Origin: a virus
Strand: one strand, 5' to 3'
Virus record (IMG/VR): IMGVR_UViG_3300021347_000605
Location: 1 to 37,651 of that record
Length of the DNA: 37,651 nt
Shown here: positions 11,669-19,980 of the stretch, in pieces
How the letters are laid out: each line of letters opens with the position of its first letter
How positions within the stretch are numbered: position 1 is the stretch's first letter
Program-made: the position numbers and the translations under genes
The notes under the pieces: generated by a model
Database searches by the model: none
The model's input: the letters and a program-made list of their open reading frames with translations, nothing else
What the model was told of the DNA's origin: nothing

Positions 11669-14600
11669 TTAGGCTCCAATTAGGTCCCAACAATCACAAT
11701 TACAATGAATAACTTGTTCGATTGCACTATCGACATTTTGAGGGGGAACAAACGGATTATTTGGGCCTCCGGGGTTTCCGCCACCTGAGTTTGCACCACC
11801 GCCACCTTCGCCGGGTTCAAATTCTCCTCCTCCGGGTTCTCCTTCATTACCCTCATTTGGTGGTCTATCGATTATAGAAGGTGGACCAACTGATATTACT
11901 GGTCCTATAACTGGGTATTGTACCCCTGTAAACAAAGGAGTAAAATCTCCAGGCTCCGAACCTGATAGAGGAGTTAAAATAACTCCGTTATCTACTACAC
12001 CCGGTGGTTGCACTGTTACACCCCCTGGAGGTGAAAGATCGGGCCAACCAGGATTCACCCATTGAGTATCACCGATTACAACTCCTTCTTGTGCACCTGG
12101 TACTGTGCCGTTTGTAACCAATGTTCGTATTGTAGAAGGCGCAATTCTGTCTGCAATATTATTATTAATAGGTATGCCACAATTTGAAAGAGCCTTTTCA
12201 TTTCTTTCTTGTCTCATTTGAGCCATGATATTTTGCCCAACATCACAATCTCTTTTAATAATAAGTTCTATAGTATCTCTTCCTTGAAGGCCTGTTTTAA
12301 AGTCAGAATAATCAGGCATACTATCTACAAATGATACCAAGTCTTGGTTGGTGTATGTAAACGGGTCACGAGGAATTTCTACTCTACCCAAAGCATTATA
12401 TCTACTACGTTGCTCTACCTTCATTTGTTTACCGCAAATTTCCCAAATAGTATTTACTTCTCGTATTGCATTAGGTGAACTAGAAGATATAGAATAAATT
12501 TCACTGTTAGCCGCATTAATATAATATTGCGTAACAGCATTATAATCATAACTAGATCCATAAGGTGAATTTGTTGCACCTGTTGCGGGTCTCCAATTAT
12601 AAGTGCCTATTGGGGGAAATTCGATCTCTGCAATAACATCTACGTTAGCAACAGGGCCGCCGTATCCTGGATTTGAATCTTGGAAGTTAGGAAAAATACC
12701 ACCTGGATTTTCATATCCAACAGGCGGATCAGTTGGCTGTGGTATTCCAGAACCTTCCCAATTTGCGCCGGGGACGCCCGTAGCAAAATAAGTAGGAGAA
12801 CCGCCGTAAACTTCTGCGCCTTGAACTCTTCCGAATGTGCCGGCGCCATTACTACCTGTCTGTGAATCGTCTCTGCCTATACCTGTAATGTTAATTGTTG
12901 ATCCTTCTGAATTAAATGTTGTGTAATTAATAGTGACTGCTGGATCTGGTGCGCCGCCCCTACCATATCCTCCACCGTCATTAGTTAGTGGGTTATACTC
13001 ACCGTTACTTGGTTTAATTCTATAACCCGGTGCCCACAGTGAAGGTTGCCATTGATTATCTGTATATTGATAAGGCTCATAGGCAACACCGGTATCTGGA
13101 TCTACGAGTACATAGAGCCAATCATTAAAATCTGGTTGTGTAGGATCCGGTTGATAATTTGGGTTGGTTTGGTTTTGTATTGCTGGGCGGGTACCGGGTC
13201 CGAAATTGATAACCGTATACTCTAATTCTAAAGTAATTGCGGCAGGTTCCCAAGATACTGCTAAAAACAATTGTTGATAGATAGCAGCCAAATCTGAAGA
13301 TTGTGCAGAAGCAGTAACGTTTTGTATTTCATTCTCTCCTGCAAGATAACTATACAACTGAGACCAGTTATATGGATTACCTGACATATTACCGAAAAAG
13401 TCATCCATTCTGTAATTGCCGCCTACATTAGATCCTAATCCCATTTGCTCTTGGATGACTTTTACTAACTTATTATCTACAGGTCTTTGTAGTGATTCTC
13501 CTTGAACTCCTCCAGTGTTAGCAGTGGCAAGACCAGTATCATTTTCCATCAGTTCTAAGTTTTGAAGGCAATTACCTAATTTACCGGGAGTAATCTGTTC
13601 GATATTACTAATCTGTAGGAAAGTATATCTTACTGCGCCTGCGGCTAGCCCGATAGCCTCAGGTAAAATTTCATTTGGTTGACCTAAGTATGAATCATAT
13701 CCTCTAGGTGCTACAAAGTTAGGTGTATCACTCGCCGGCGCCTCATTAGGATTAGGCGCTCCTTTTGTAACTAATGTACCAACGCGGGTTCTCAGTGTAT
13801 CGTTGCCAAGTGCAGGATTTACCCCTGCTGATTCTGAACCACTCGGATAGAATCCATCTGTATCATAAATTAGATAATATGTTTTAGAACCTGTTACATT
13901 CAGTTCATTTTCTGATGTATTATATAGAGGAGTCGTAAGAGTTCTTCTGCTGTTATAAAATAGATACCATGGATTTAAACAATCTGCTAATGTACGTAAT
14001 GTCAGTATATCATTATAAATTGGGTCAAGCCTAGTCTGTAACATAAATCTACTATTGGTTAATGCTGATAAACAGACTTTTAAATTTTCTCCGGTTATAG
14101 ATAAAAATGCAGTATATATTTTTCTTTCTTGTTCTGCTGTGCCGTGATCGTTTGCTCTGGATAAACTTCTAATTTCTCGTTCTTCAAGGCCAGATGCTCC
14201 TAAGGCTAAATTTAAATCTGTTGTTAATCCGCCATGTTCATATAATTGCTGTAGCAATGTTGAAGGGAATCCAAATCGATCTAGTCGTTTAAAATCAAAG
14301 ATTTTCTGTAAAGTTTGTAAGTCATCTGCTAGACCCTGTGTATACAAAGATACACCTGTTACATCTCCTGTAATTAGATCATTCATGTTACTAAATGATC
14401 CTTCTAAAAACTCCTCAGCATTTTGTGCTGTAGAAATTGTTCTATTATTATATTGTATAAAACTATATGCTTCGTTAAACGAACCTAAAAAATCTTCATA
14501 TCTAGGAACTGCTTGTCCTTCATTGCCTTCTTTTGCATGCCAATTAAATTCATTGTGTGCTTGTAGAGCATGACATCTAATCCAACCCCATTGAGTAATA

Positions 14601-15094
14601 CTATGATTTGGATTTGACATATTGTAAGGTAACCAAGTTGCTTGTTGTCCGTAATCTGTGGTGCCAGTTACGGAATATCCTGCATTTGCAGGACCAGGTA
14701 GTGCACCTGATATACCCTTTGACTGAGCAAATTCTACTGCTTTACAGTCAGATAAATATTGTGTTTTTCCTGCCCAAGATTCTGAGGCATCTTCTGCAAT
14801 ATATGTAGGCGGTTTTGAATTTCCTAATGCATAACATGATCCATAACCGTTAATTGAAATAAGATTGTTATATGTGCCCGGGGCCACTACCCCTCTTAAA
14901 TAAGCATCATTAATAGCCCATACAAGCATTCTAAGCACGGTATTCTGAACTAATGCACCAAACTGATACTCTGTGTTTGATCTACTAATACCCATAAAGA
15001 ATTGGGCATTAGGATTGATTCTAAGACATTTATTTTGTAAGAGACCGCCTAATACATTTTGACCTAAAGGACTTTGTTTACCTGTATCTGCCAT
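11669..15094 (-). CDS. Very large putative virion structural protein
   Basis: The 1141-aa product is among the largest genes here. The N-terminal part (NPNAQFFMGISRSNTEYQF, ALVQNTVLRMLVWAIND) resembles large structural proteins of T4-like cyanophages; I know no biochemical function. From about residue 620 the protein becomes rich in Tyr, Asn, Pro and Gly, and residues about 1030-1120 form a Gly/Pro-rich tail. It ends in a cysteine cluster (VIHCNCDCWDLIGA) that might bind metal. It follows the PAAR tail-tip gene by eight bases on the same strand, which suggests a baseplate, tail-tip or fibre-network protein. A host-adhesion role is possible but not shown. Confidence 0.6.
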   Translation of the reverse strand: MADTGKQSPLGQNVLGGLLQNKCLRINPNAQFFMGISRSNTEYQFGALVQNTVLRMLVWAINDAYLRGVVAPGTYNNLISINGYGSCYALGNSKPPTYIAEDASESWAGKTQYLSDCKAVEFAQSKGISGALPGPANAGYSVTGTTDYGQQATWLPYNMSNPNHSITQWGWIRCHALQAHNEFNWHAKEGNEGQAVPRYEDFLGSFNEAYSFIQYNNRTISTAQNAEEFLEGSFSNMNDLITGDVTGVSLYTQGLADDLQTLQKIFDFKRLDRFGFPSTLLQQLYEHGGLTTDLNLALGASGLEEREIRSLSRANDHGTAEQERKIYTAFLSITGENLKVCLSALTNSRFMLQTRLDPIYNDILTLRTLADCLNPWYLFYNSRRTLTTPLYNTSENELNVTGSKTYYLIYDTDGFYPSGSESAGVNPALGNDTLRTRVGTLVTKGAPNPNEAPASDTPNFVAPRGYDSYLGQPNEILPEAIGLAAGAVRYTFLQISNIEQITPGKLGNCLQNLELMENDTGLATANTGGVQGESLQRPVDNKLVKVIQEQMGLGSNVGGNYRMDDFFGNMSGNPYNWSQLYSYLAGENEIQNVTASAQSSDLAAIYQQLFLAVSWEPAAITLELEYTVINFGPGTRPAIQNQTNPNYQPDPTQPDFNDWLYVLVDPDTGVAYEPYQYTDNQWQPSLWAPGYRIKPSNGEYNPLTNDGGGYGRGGAPDPAVTINYTTFNSEGSTINITGIGRDDSQTGSNGAGTFGRVQGAEVYGGSPTYFATGVPGANWEGSGIPQPTDPPVGYENPGGIFPNFQDSNPGYGGPVANVDVIAEIEFPPIGTYNWRPATGATNSPYGSSYDYNAVTQYYINAANSEIYSISSSSPNAIREVNTIWEICGKQMKVEQRSRYNALGRVEIPRDPFTYTNQDLVSFVDSMPDYSDFKTGLQGRDTIELIIKRDCDVGQNIMAQMRQERNEKALSNCGIPINNNIADRIAPSTIRTLVTNGTVPGAQEGVVIGDTQWVNPGWPDLSPPGGVTVQPPGVVDNGVILTPLSGSEPGDFTPLFTGVQYPVIGPVISVGPPSIIDRPPNEGNEGEPGGGEFEPGEGGGGANSGGGNPGGPNNPFVPPQNVDSAIEQVIHCNCDCWDLIGA

Positions 15095-15102
15095 ATGTTA
15101 TC

Positions 15103-15381
15103 CTACGGGACAAAGACCGTTTCTGCACCTTCTACGATTTTGTGTTTACAATCGTTTCCAGACCCTACTCTGAGTACGGGTTTACCTTCGCAAAATACTG
15201 TGGGACTACCTTCAGTTGTCTTTGCATTTTTATGAGGCTTTTCATTTGGCTTAGGATCATGTGGAGAAATTTCACTAACATGAAGACCTACTGGTTTTCC
15301 TTCTGCAAAGACAGTTTCTGAACCTTTGAGAATTTTTCCACCTGTAGTGTTTTTATCTCCTTTGCGGCTTAATTTTGCCAT
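15103..15381 (-). CDS. PAAR-motif tail-tip protein
   Basis: The 92-aa product contains repeated PAAR-like strand-turn units: GSETVFAEGKPVG, GSPTVFCEGKPVLRVGSGND and GAETVFVP. PAAR proteins (T4 gp5.4 type) form a metal-stabilised cone on the tip of the central tail spike that punctures the outer membrane. The length is typical. Candidate metal ligands include His and Cys residues (VFCEG, DCKHK). The gene lies between the 101-aa gene and the large virion protein, and the three are closely spaced, supporting a tail-tip/baseplate context. The PAAR assignment rests on the motif; the tip position is from the family. Confidence 0.75.
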   Translation of the reverse strand: MAKLSRKGDKNTTGGKILKGSETVFAEGKPVGLHVSEISPHDPKPNEKPHKNAKTTEGSPTVFCEGKPVLRVGSGNDCKHKIVEGAETVFVP

Positions 15382-15387
15382 GTAATT

Positions 15388-15693
15388 TTATCCTACTAAT
15401 ATTTTTTTCTCCGGTACCGTTACGCCGGTTGTCGCCTCTCTATATTTGTCTTTAACTTCGTCTGCTGTAACAGCAATAAGAGAAACACTATTAGTATTTA
15501 GTCTTGGATTTTCGGCGGTTGATGCAGAAAATATACTAGGGATCAGCGCCATACCAGTCTGACTGGGTGCAAGAGATACTGGATCTTCAAGTTCAAAAAA
15601 TCCATCTTCATTCCCTACTACTTTAGATACTACTTCTTCCCCACTGTTTAGTTTAAAAGAGTAGACCTGTCCTAATTTAATTATATCACTCAT
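15388..15693 (-). CDS. 101-aa conserved phage protein, possibly Sm-like fold
   Basis: The N-terminal half (VYSFKLNSGEEVVSKVVGNE, then FFELEDPVSL) follows the strand pattern of Sm/LSM-like beta barrels, where a 'L.sGe.v.g.v' strand pair precedes a 'leDp' segment. The C-terminal half is polar. The fold match is by eye and weak. If right, it could bind RNA or be a small structural ring; the neighbouring PAAR and glutaredoxin genes do not decide. The ATG overlaps the glutaredoxin stop by one base. Function unknown. Confidence 0.5.
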   Translation of the reverse strand: MSDIIKLGQVYSFKLNSGEEVVSKVVGNEDGFFELEDPVSLAPSQTGMALIPSIFSASTAENPRLNTNSVSLIAVTADEVKDKYREATTGVTVPEKKILVG

Positions 15694-15917
15694 TATGACT
15701 CCAATTTTTGTTTAAGTTCAGTAAATCCGCCAACGTAATCTTCATCTAAAAAGATTTGTGGTGCAGTACGTGCATTAGGCACAACTGCTAGTAAGTCTTC
15801 TAAAGTATATCCGTGTCCGATCCTTTTTTCTTCAAAGTCAACACCTTTTGATTCTAATAGTTTCTTTGCTTGATCACAATAAGTGCAATTATCTTTGCTC
15901 CATACAATGGCTTTCAT
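15693..15917 (-). CDS. Glutaredoxin
   Basis: The 74-aa product has the glutaredoxin active site CTYC at residues 11-14, the cis-Pro region (ARTAPQIFLDEDYVGGF) and the glutathione-binding GGF/EL end. It most likely reduces the C-terminal disulfide of the NrdA encoded just upstream, as T4 NrdC does for its reductase. A strong TAGGAG ribosome site and its own promoter-like ATTAAATA element precede it. The stop overlaps the next gene by one base. The function is well supported by motif and neighbourhood. Confidence 0.9.
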   Translation of the reverse strand: MKAIVWSKDNCTYCDQAKKLLESKGVDFEEKRIGHGYTLEDLLAVVPNARTAPQIFLDEDYVGGFTELKQKLES

Positions 15918-15948
15918 TCTTTCTCCTAGTTAAATGTTATATGTAGTA

Positions 15949-15956
15949 TATTTAAT
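15949..15956 (-). promoter_or_regulatory. Late-type promoter variant (ATTAAATA) for glutaredoxin
   Basis: The element lies in the 63-base gap between nrdB and the glutaredoxin gene. The surrounding CGTATTAAATATA is nearly the same as at the metK promoter, suggesting a shared promoter class for these metabolic genes. Confidence 0.45.
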
Positions 15957-15980
15957 ACGATTTGTTACAGCAAATAAATT

Positions 15981-17081
15981 TTATAACTCAGGTAAAGCAT
16001 CATAATCTAGTGATTCTGACATGACGCCTATTACATAGTTAGTCGATTCATTTTCTTGTAATGCTGTTTGCTTTTTGCTAGTATCACTGTGCTTATTAAA
16101 CCACGGGATAGGACTTGCTTTTGGTGCAGGCTCATTATATTTTATACCGATTGCTTTAAGTGATTCTAATGCTGTGTAGTCTACAAATTCTTTAAGAATG
16201 TTTGCATTCAAACCGATCACAGGACCTTTCTGAAACAAGTAATCAGCCCATTCTTTTTCTTCTCTGATCACGTCCATATACATAGCATATACTTCTTGTT
16301 CACAGTCTTTTTGTGCTTTTAAGAATCGTTTGTCTTCTTTTACTACTTGATTGATGATCCAACCTGTCCAACCTTTATGTAGCAATTCATCTTGTAAAAT
16401 CAATGAAATGATATTGCCATTACCAATAAAAATTTTGTTTTCTACCATTGCTAATGATGTAGCAAACGATACCATAAATCTTAATGCTTCTAAGGCATAA
16501 CTCGCATGTAGTGCCATCCAAATTGCTTTAATATGCTCATACTCGTCAATCTTGTGACCCATTTCTTTTTTGCAATTAATTTGATGTAGTGCTTCATAAT
16601 ACTCGCCTACACTAGATGCCATATCTGCGATTTCTTTAGTATCATGGATAGTGTCAAATATGTCCTTAGGTACATTGTAGATGTTTCTAATGATGTGACT
16701 ATAAGAACGTGAGTGAATGTTAGTTTCAAAGAAAGACCAATTGTAGCATAATGCTTCTACTTCAGGTAGACTTACTACAGGAGTAAAAACTTGTGCAGGG
16801 CCTCTACCTTGTAAACTATCTAATGCAGTCTGCCTTAATAGATTAGCAGTAAAAATATGTTTAACTGCATCACTAGCATCTTTAAAATCAGATGCATCCT
16901 TTGTTAAACTAATTTCTTCTGGTATCCAAAAGAAACCTCTAGCAGTTTCTTCAAAGTTTGCTATCTTATCATATTTTACTTCTTCAAATCTTTGGATAGT
17001 TACAGGACCCGATGGATCTAAAAACATAGTGCTATCTAAATAATTTGTTTGTTTTGCTAAATCGTATTGTTCTTTACTCAT
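15981..17081 (-). CDS. nrdB: Ribonucleoside-diphosphate reductase class I, beta subunit
   Basis: The 366-aa product supplies the radical for deoxynucleotide synthesis. Metal ligands are recognisable: Asp88 (ALDSLQGR), Glu119 and His123 (FFETNIHSRSY), a later Glu (YALEALRF) and the Glu/His pair (QDELLHK). The radical tyrosine is Tyr127. Compared with E. coli NrdB, where the second Glu and His are three apart (ETIH), here they are four apart (ETNIH), a one-residue insertion in the ligand helix. The acidic C-terminus (DYDALPEL) should dock on NrdA. It lies nine bases after nrdA. Confidence 0.93.
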   Translation of the reverse strand: MSKEQYDLAKQTNYLDSTMFLDPSGPVTIQRFEEVKYDKIANFEETARGFFWIPEEISLTKDASDFKDASDAVKHIFTANLLRQTALDSLQGRGPAQVFTPVVSLPEVEALCYNWSFFETNIHSRSYSHIIRNIYNVPKDIFDTIHDTKEIADMASSVGEYYEALHQINCKKEMGHKIDEYEHIKAIWMALHASYALEALRFMVSFATSLAMVENKIFIGNGNIISLILQDELLHKGWTGWIINQVVKEDKRFLKAQKDCEQEVYAMYMDVIREEKEWADYLFQKGPVIGLNANILKEFVDYTALESLKAIGIKYNEPAPKASPIPWFNKHSDTSKKQTALQENESTNYVIGVMSESLDYDALPEL

Positions 17082-17090
17082 AATTAACCC

Positions 17091-19424
17091 TTATAATTTA
17101 CATGCTTCACAGTCATCATCATCAAATGCTGGCTCGTCAATGTATTGTTTTGCTATTTCTACTATTTGTTCGTCTTGTCTTTTGACTCCTGCTTTATTTA
17201 TTAAAGAATAATAAAAAGTCTTAAGTCCCCATTGATGTGCCTGCATTAAGTTCTTTGCGATCAGTGTCGTAGGCACTTTCTGATCTTTAAAATGTGCTGG
17301 ATTGTAAAATGTATTTGTTGATATACTTTGATCAACATAAGCCGCTAGTACTGCCGCAGTCTTTAAATATGCATCACAGTCTTGTTGTTCCCACATCAAT
17401 TGATAAGAGTTTCTTACACGTTTGATATGATAGTCTGGTACTACTTGTGTGAGTGATCCTGCTTTACTTTCTTTAACAGAGATTAAACTCATTGGCATTT
17501 CAATGCCGTTTGTAGAATTAATAACTACACTAGATGATTCTACTGGAGCGATTGCCATTAGAGTTGCATTTCTGACACCGTGTTCTTTCATTTCTTTTCT
17601 TAATGATTCCCAATCACACTCTGGCTTAAAGTTTGCTAGTTTATTAACACCCTTTGCTCTACGTTCCCAAGGGAATTTGCCTTTACCGTACCATGTCTTA
17701 TCACTATCTAAACATTTGCCTCTTTCTTTTGCTAGTTCTACTGTTGCTTCTGTTAAGAAAAATGCTTGATGTTCCATCCAAGTTTTAACATCTTGTAATG
17801 CATCTTTGTCACCATATATGTAGTCACGTTTTGCATGCCAATATGCTAGATTAGTAACACCAATACCCAAAGGTTGTATTTCATCATTGCTTAATTGACT
17901 CTGAATCGATAAGAAATCTTGGTAATCTAAGATATTACACAAACTACGTTGTAGTACACGACATGCTCTACGCATGTCCTCAGGGTGTCTGAATGCTCCC
18001 CAGTTGATCGATCCCAGTGTACACAATGCAATACGTCCCTCATCATCATCTAAACGTTTAAAAGGCTTTGTAGGTAATAATATCTCACAACATAGATTAC
18101 TCTGATAAATTGGATGTTCTGTAGTGTCAAACGGACCTTGATTAGATACATTATCTACATACACTAAGTAAATTCTTCCTGTATCTGTTCTTTCTTTTAA
18201 TACACCAGATTTAAATACTTCTTCTGCCGACATTACTTTCTTACTGAGGCTACGGGACCTTTCATATTTGAGATACAGTTCCTCAAATTTAGCAGTATCT
18301 GAATAGAATGCTTCATACAAATCAGGCACTTCGTTTGGATCAAAGAATGTAATGTTTTCTTTGTTTTTAAAACGTTTCCAAAAGAATGCATTAAGACATA
18401 CACCATAATCCATATGTCTTACTCTTGTTTCTTCAGTACCTTGATTGTTCTTTAGTACAATTAAATCATCAAATTGATGATGCCAAATAGGATAAAAGAC
18501 TGTAGCACTAGCATTACGAATGCCACCTTGTGAGCATGAACGTAAGTCTCCGAACCACTTCTTTAAGAAGGGTATCATTCCCGTGTGCATGATCTCTCCG
18601 CCTCTTATAGGCGCCCCTAGGGGTCTTAAACGACCTATTTCAAGACCTATGCCAGCACGTTTACTAGCATACTTAGCCATCATTTCACCTGATGCAAAGA
18701 TACTATCTAAGTCATCATCACTTTTAATTAGTACACAAGAACTGAACTGTTTGGTAGGTGTCCCTAATCCAGCAAGTACAGGAGTTGCTAGTGTAAATAA
18801 ACCTTCACTAGCACAGTTATAATACTCTTTAATATATTTCATTCTTGCTGACAACGGTTCTTCTTTATGAAATACTGTTGCGGCCGCAACCATATATCTA
18901 ACTTGCGGAGTTTCGTATATCTGCCCTGTTGATCTATTTCTGACTAGATATTTACCTATCATTTGTTCGATAGCGGCATAAGATAGATTTTCATCTTTCT
19001 CATGGTTGATGATCTTTTCCATTTTGTTCCAATCATCTTCAGAATACCATTCAAGCAAGTCTGTAGTATATAAACCTGCTTCTATATTCTTCTTAACAAT
19101 CTCATATAGATGAGGAGGTTGATAGTCTCCATATACATCTTTACGTAACATAGATAGACGTTGCTTGCCTGCAACAAACTGATAATTGGTGTGTCCTGTT
19201 TCGGGTGCTTGTTCTTCATCAATCAAATCAACGATAGCACGTAGTGTAAGTTCATCAATTTCTCTTGTAGTGATACCATCAAAGAAGTGTGGTTGCGATG
19301 TAATTTCAATCATCGATTGTGATACATCTGATACTCCCTCACATACTTTTGCTACTTGTGCTTGCCACTTTTCTAGTTGTAATTCTACTACCTTTCCTGA
19401 TCTTTTAGTGACTTTAATGTTCAT
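17091..19424 (-). CDS. nrdA: Ribonucleoside-diphosphate reductase class I, alpha subunit
   Basis: The 777-aa product reduces ribonucleoside diphosphates. An N-terminal ATP-cone region (IKVTKRSGKVVEL and following, about 95 residues) is present. Active-site residues are intact: the first cysteine (QFSSCVLIK), the N-x-C-x-E triad (SNLCCEI) and the second redox cysteine (IALCTLGSINWG). A C-terminal shuttle pair lies at Cys772 and Cys775 (DCEAC). Length is near that of E. coli NrdA (761). It follows the 145-aa gene by seven bases and precedes nrdB and glutaredoxin, giving a complete reductase cassette for phage DNA synthesis. Confidence 0.95.
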   Translation of the reverse strand: MNIKVTKRSGKVVELQLEKWQAQVAKVCEGVSDVSQSMIEITSQPHFFDGITTREIDELTLRAIVDLIDEEQAPETGHTNYQFVAGKQRLSMLRKDVYGDYQPPHLYEIVKKNIEAGLYTTDLLEWYSEDDWNKMEKIINHEKDENLSYAAIEQMIGKYLVRNRSTGQIYETPQVRYMVAAATVFHKEEPLSARMKYIKEYYNCASEGLFTLATPVLAGLGTPTKQFSSCVLIKSDDDLDSIFASGEMMAKYASKRAGIGLEIGRLRPLGAPIRGGEIMHTGMIPFLKKWFGDLRSCSQGGIRNASATVFYPIWHHQFDDLIVLKNNQGTEETRVRHMDYGVCLNAFFWKRFKNKENITFFDPNEVPDLYEAFYSDTAKFEELYLKYERSRSLSKKVMSAEEVFKSGVLKERTDTGRIYLVYVDNVSNQGPFDTTEHPIYQSNLCCEILLPTKPFKRLDDDEGRIALCTLGSINWGAFRHPEDMRRACRVLQRSLCNILDYQDFLSIQSQLSNDEIQPLGIGVTNLAYWHAKRDYIYGDKDALQDVKTWMEHQAFFLTEATVELAKERGKCLDSDKTWYGKGKFPWERRAKGVNKLANFKPECDWESLRKEMKEHGVRNATLMAIAPVESSSVVINSTNGIEMPMSLISVKESKAGSLTQVVPDYHIKRVRNSYQLMWEQQDCDAYLKTAAVLAAYVDQSISTNTFYNPAHFKDQKVPTTLIAKNLMQAHQWGLKTFYYSLINKAGVKRQDEQIVEIAKQYIDEPAFDDDDCEACKL

Positions 19425-19431
19425 TCTTTAC

Positions 19432-19869
19432 CTAATTTATTTTGTTATACAACGGTTCTATGTCAATATGCTTGACATTCTTAAAATCCGACAGCACTGT
19501 ATTTACTACAGAGTCCGGCCAGTAATTCAACACATACTTTGCGTTGTCTACTAGGACTAATACTACTTCTGTATCAGTATAATCTATTGCTGATACTAAG
19601 TCAACACCTTTTATGCCCAATATTGCCAAAGTATATATGTTACCCAATGCACGTGCATAAAAACAGTAATGATTATCTTGTAAGAGTTGCCATGGATTGG
19701 GCCAATCTTTTATATCATGTGGATGTAGATAATAGTTATTTAGTGGACATTGTTGCCAAAATTTATCTACGTCTATACATATTTTTTCTAAATCTGAATC
19801 TTTTAGTGATTCACGTAATTGATACCATTCGGCCAGCCGAGTATCGAAACTCATCGTAAAAGTATTCAT
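19432..19869 (-). CDS. 145-aa conserved phage hypothetical protein
   Basis: The product has aromatic-rich, Trp/Pro-containing segments (DVDKFWQQCP, DIKDWPNPWQLLQDN) followed by YCFYARALGNIYTLAILG, a pattern I recall from hypothetical proteins of T4-like marine phages. It has no known function. It is the first gene of the nrdA-nrdB-glutaredoxin run, seven bases before nrdA. An internal ATG at residue 6 is an alternative start. The 8-mer GATAAGTA lies exactly five bases before the first ATG, so its message may be leaderless. Confidence 0.6.
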   Translation of the reverse strand: MNTFTMSFDTRLAEWYQLRESLKDSDLEKICIDVDKFWQQCPLNNYYLHPHDIKDWPNPWQLLQDNHYCFYARALGNIYTLAILGIKGVDLVSAIDYTDTEVVLVLVDNAKYVLNYWPDSVVNTVLSDFKNVKHIDIEPLYNKIN

Positions 19870-19874
19870 ATATC

Positions 19875-19882
19875 TACTTATC
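19875..19882 (-). promoter_or_regulatory. Possible late-type promoter (GATAAGTA), leaderless
   Basis: One base differs from NATAAATA. It has the same five-base spacing to the ATG as three plus-strand sites in this window. It is the only candidate between the tail-fibre terminator and the nrd run. Confidence 0.35.
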
Positions 19883-19918
19883 TTAAATCAGGTTGTCGAA
19901 CAAATTCCATATATGGAA

Positions 19919-19961
19919 AGAGAGTCTTTCGACTCTCTCTACATGTTAAGTGTGACTTAAC
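19919..19961 (-). terminator. Terminator hairpin and second inverted repeat after the tail-fibre run
   Basis: An 8-bp stem (AGAGAGTC/GACTCTCT, 19919-19938) closes on GAAA on the minus strand and is followed by a short TTTCC. Just upstream in the transcript lies a perfect 7-bp repeat GTTAAGT-GTG-ACTTAAC (19945-19961). Both lie within 65 bases after the stop of the 1394-aa gene. Confidence 0.6.
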
Positions 19962-19980
19962 GATTCTAAGGTAGTTAGAA

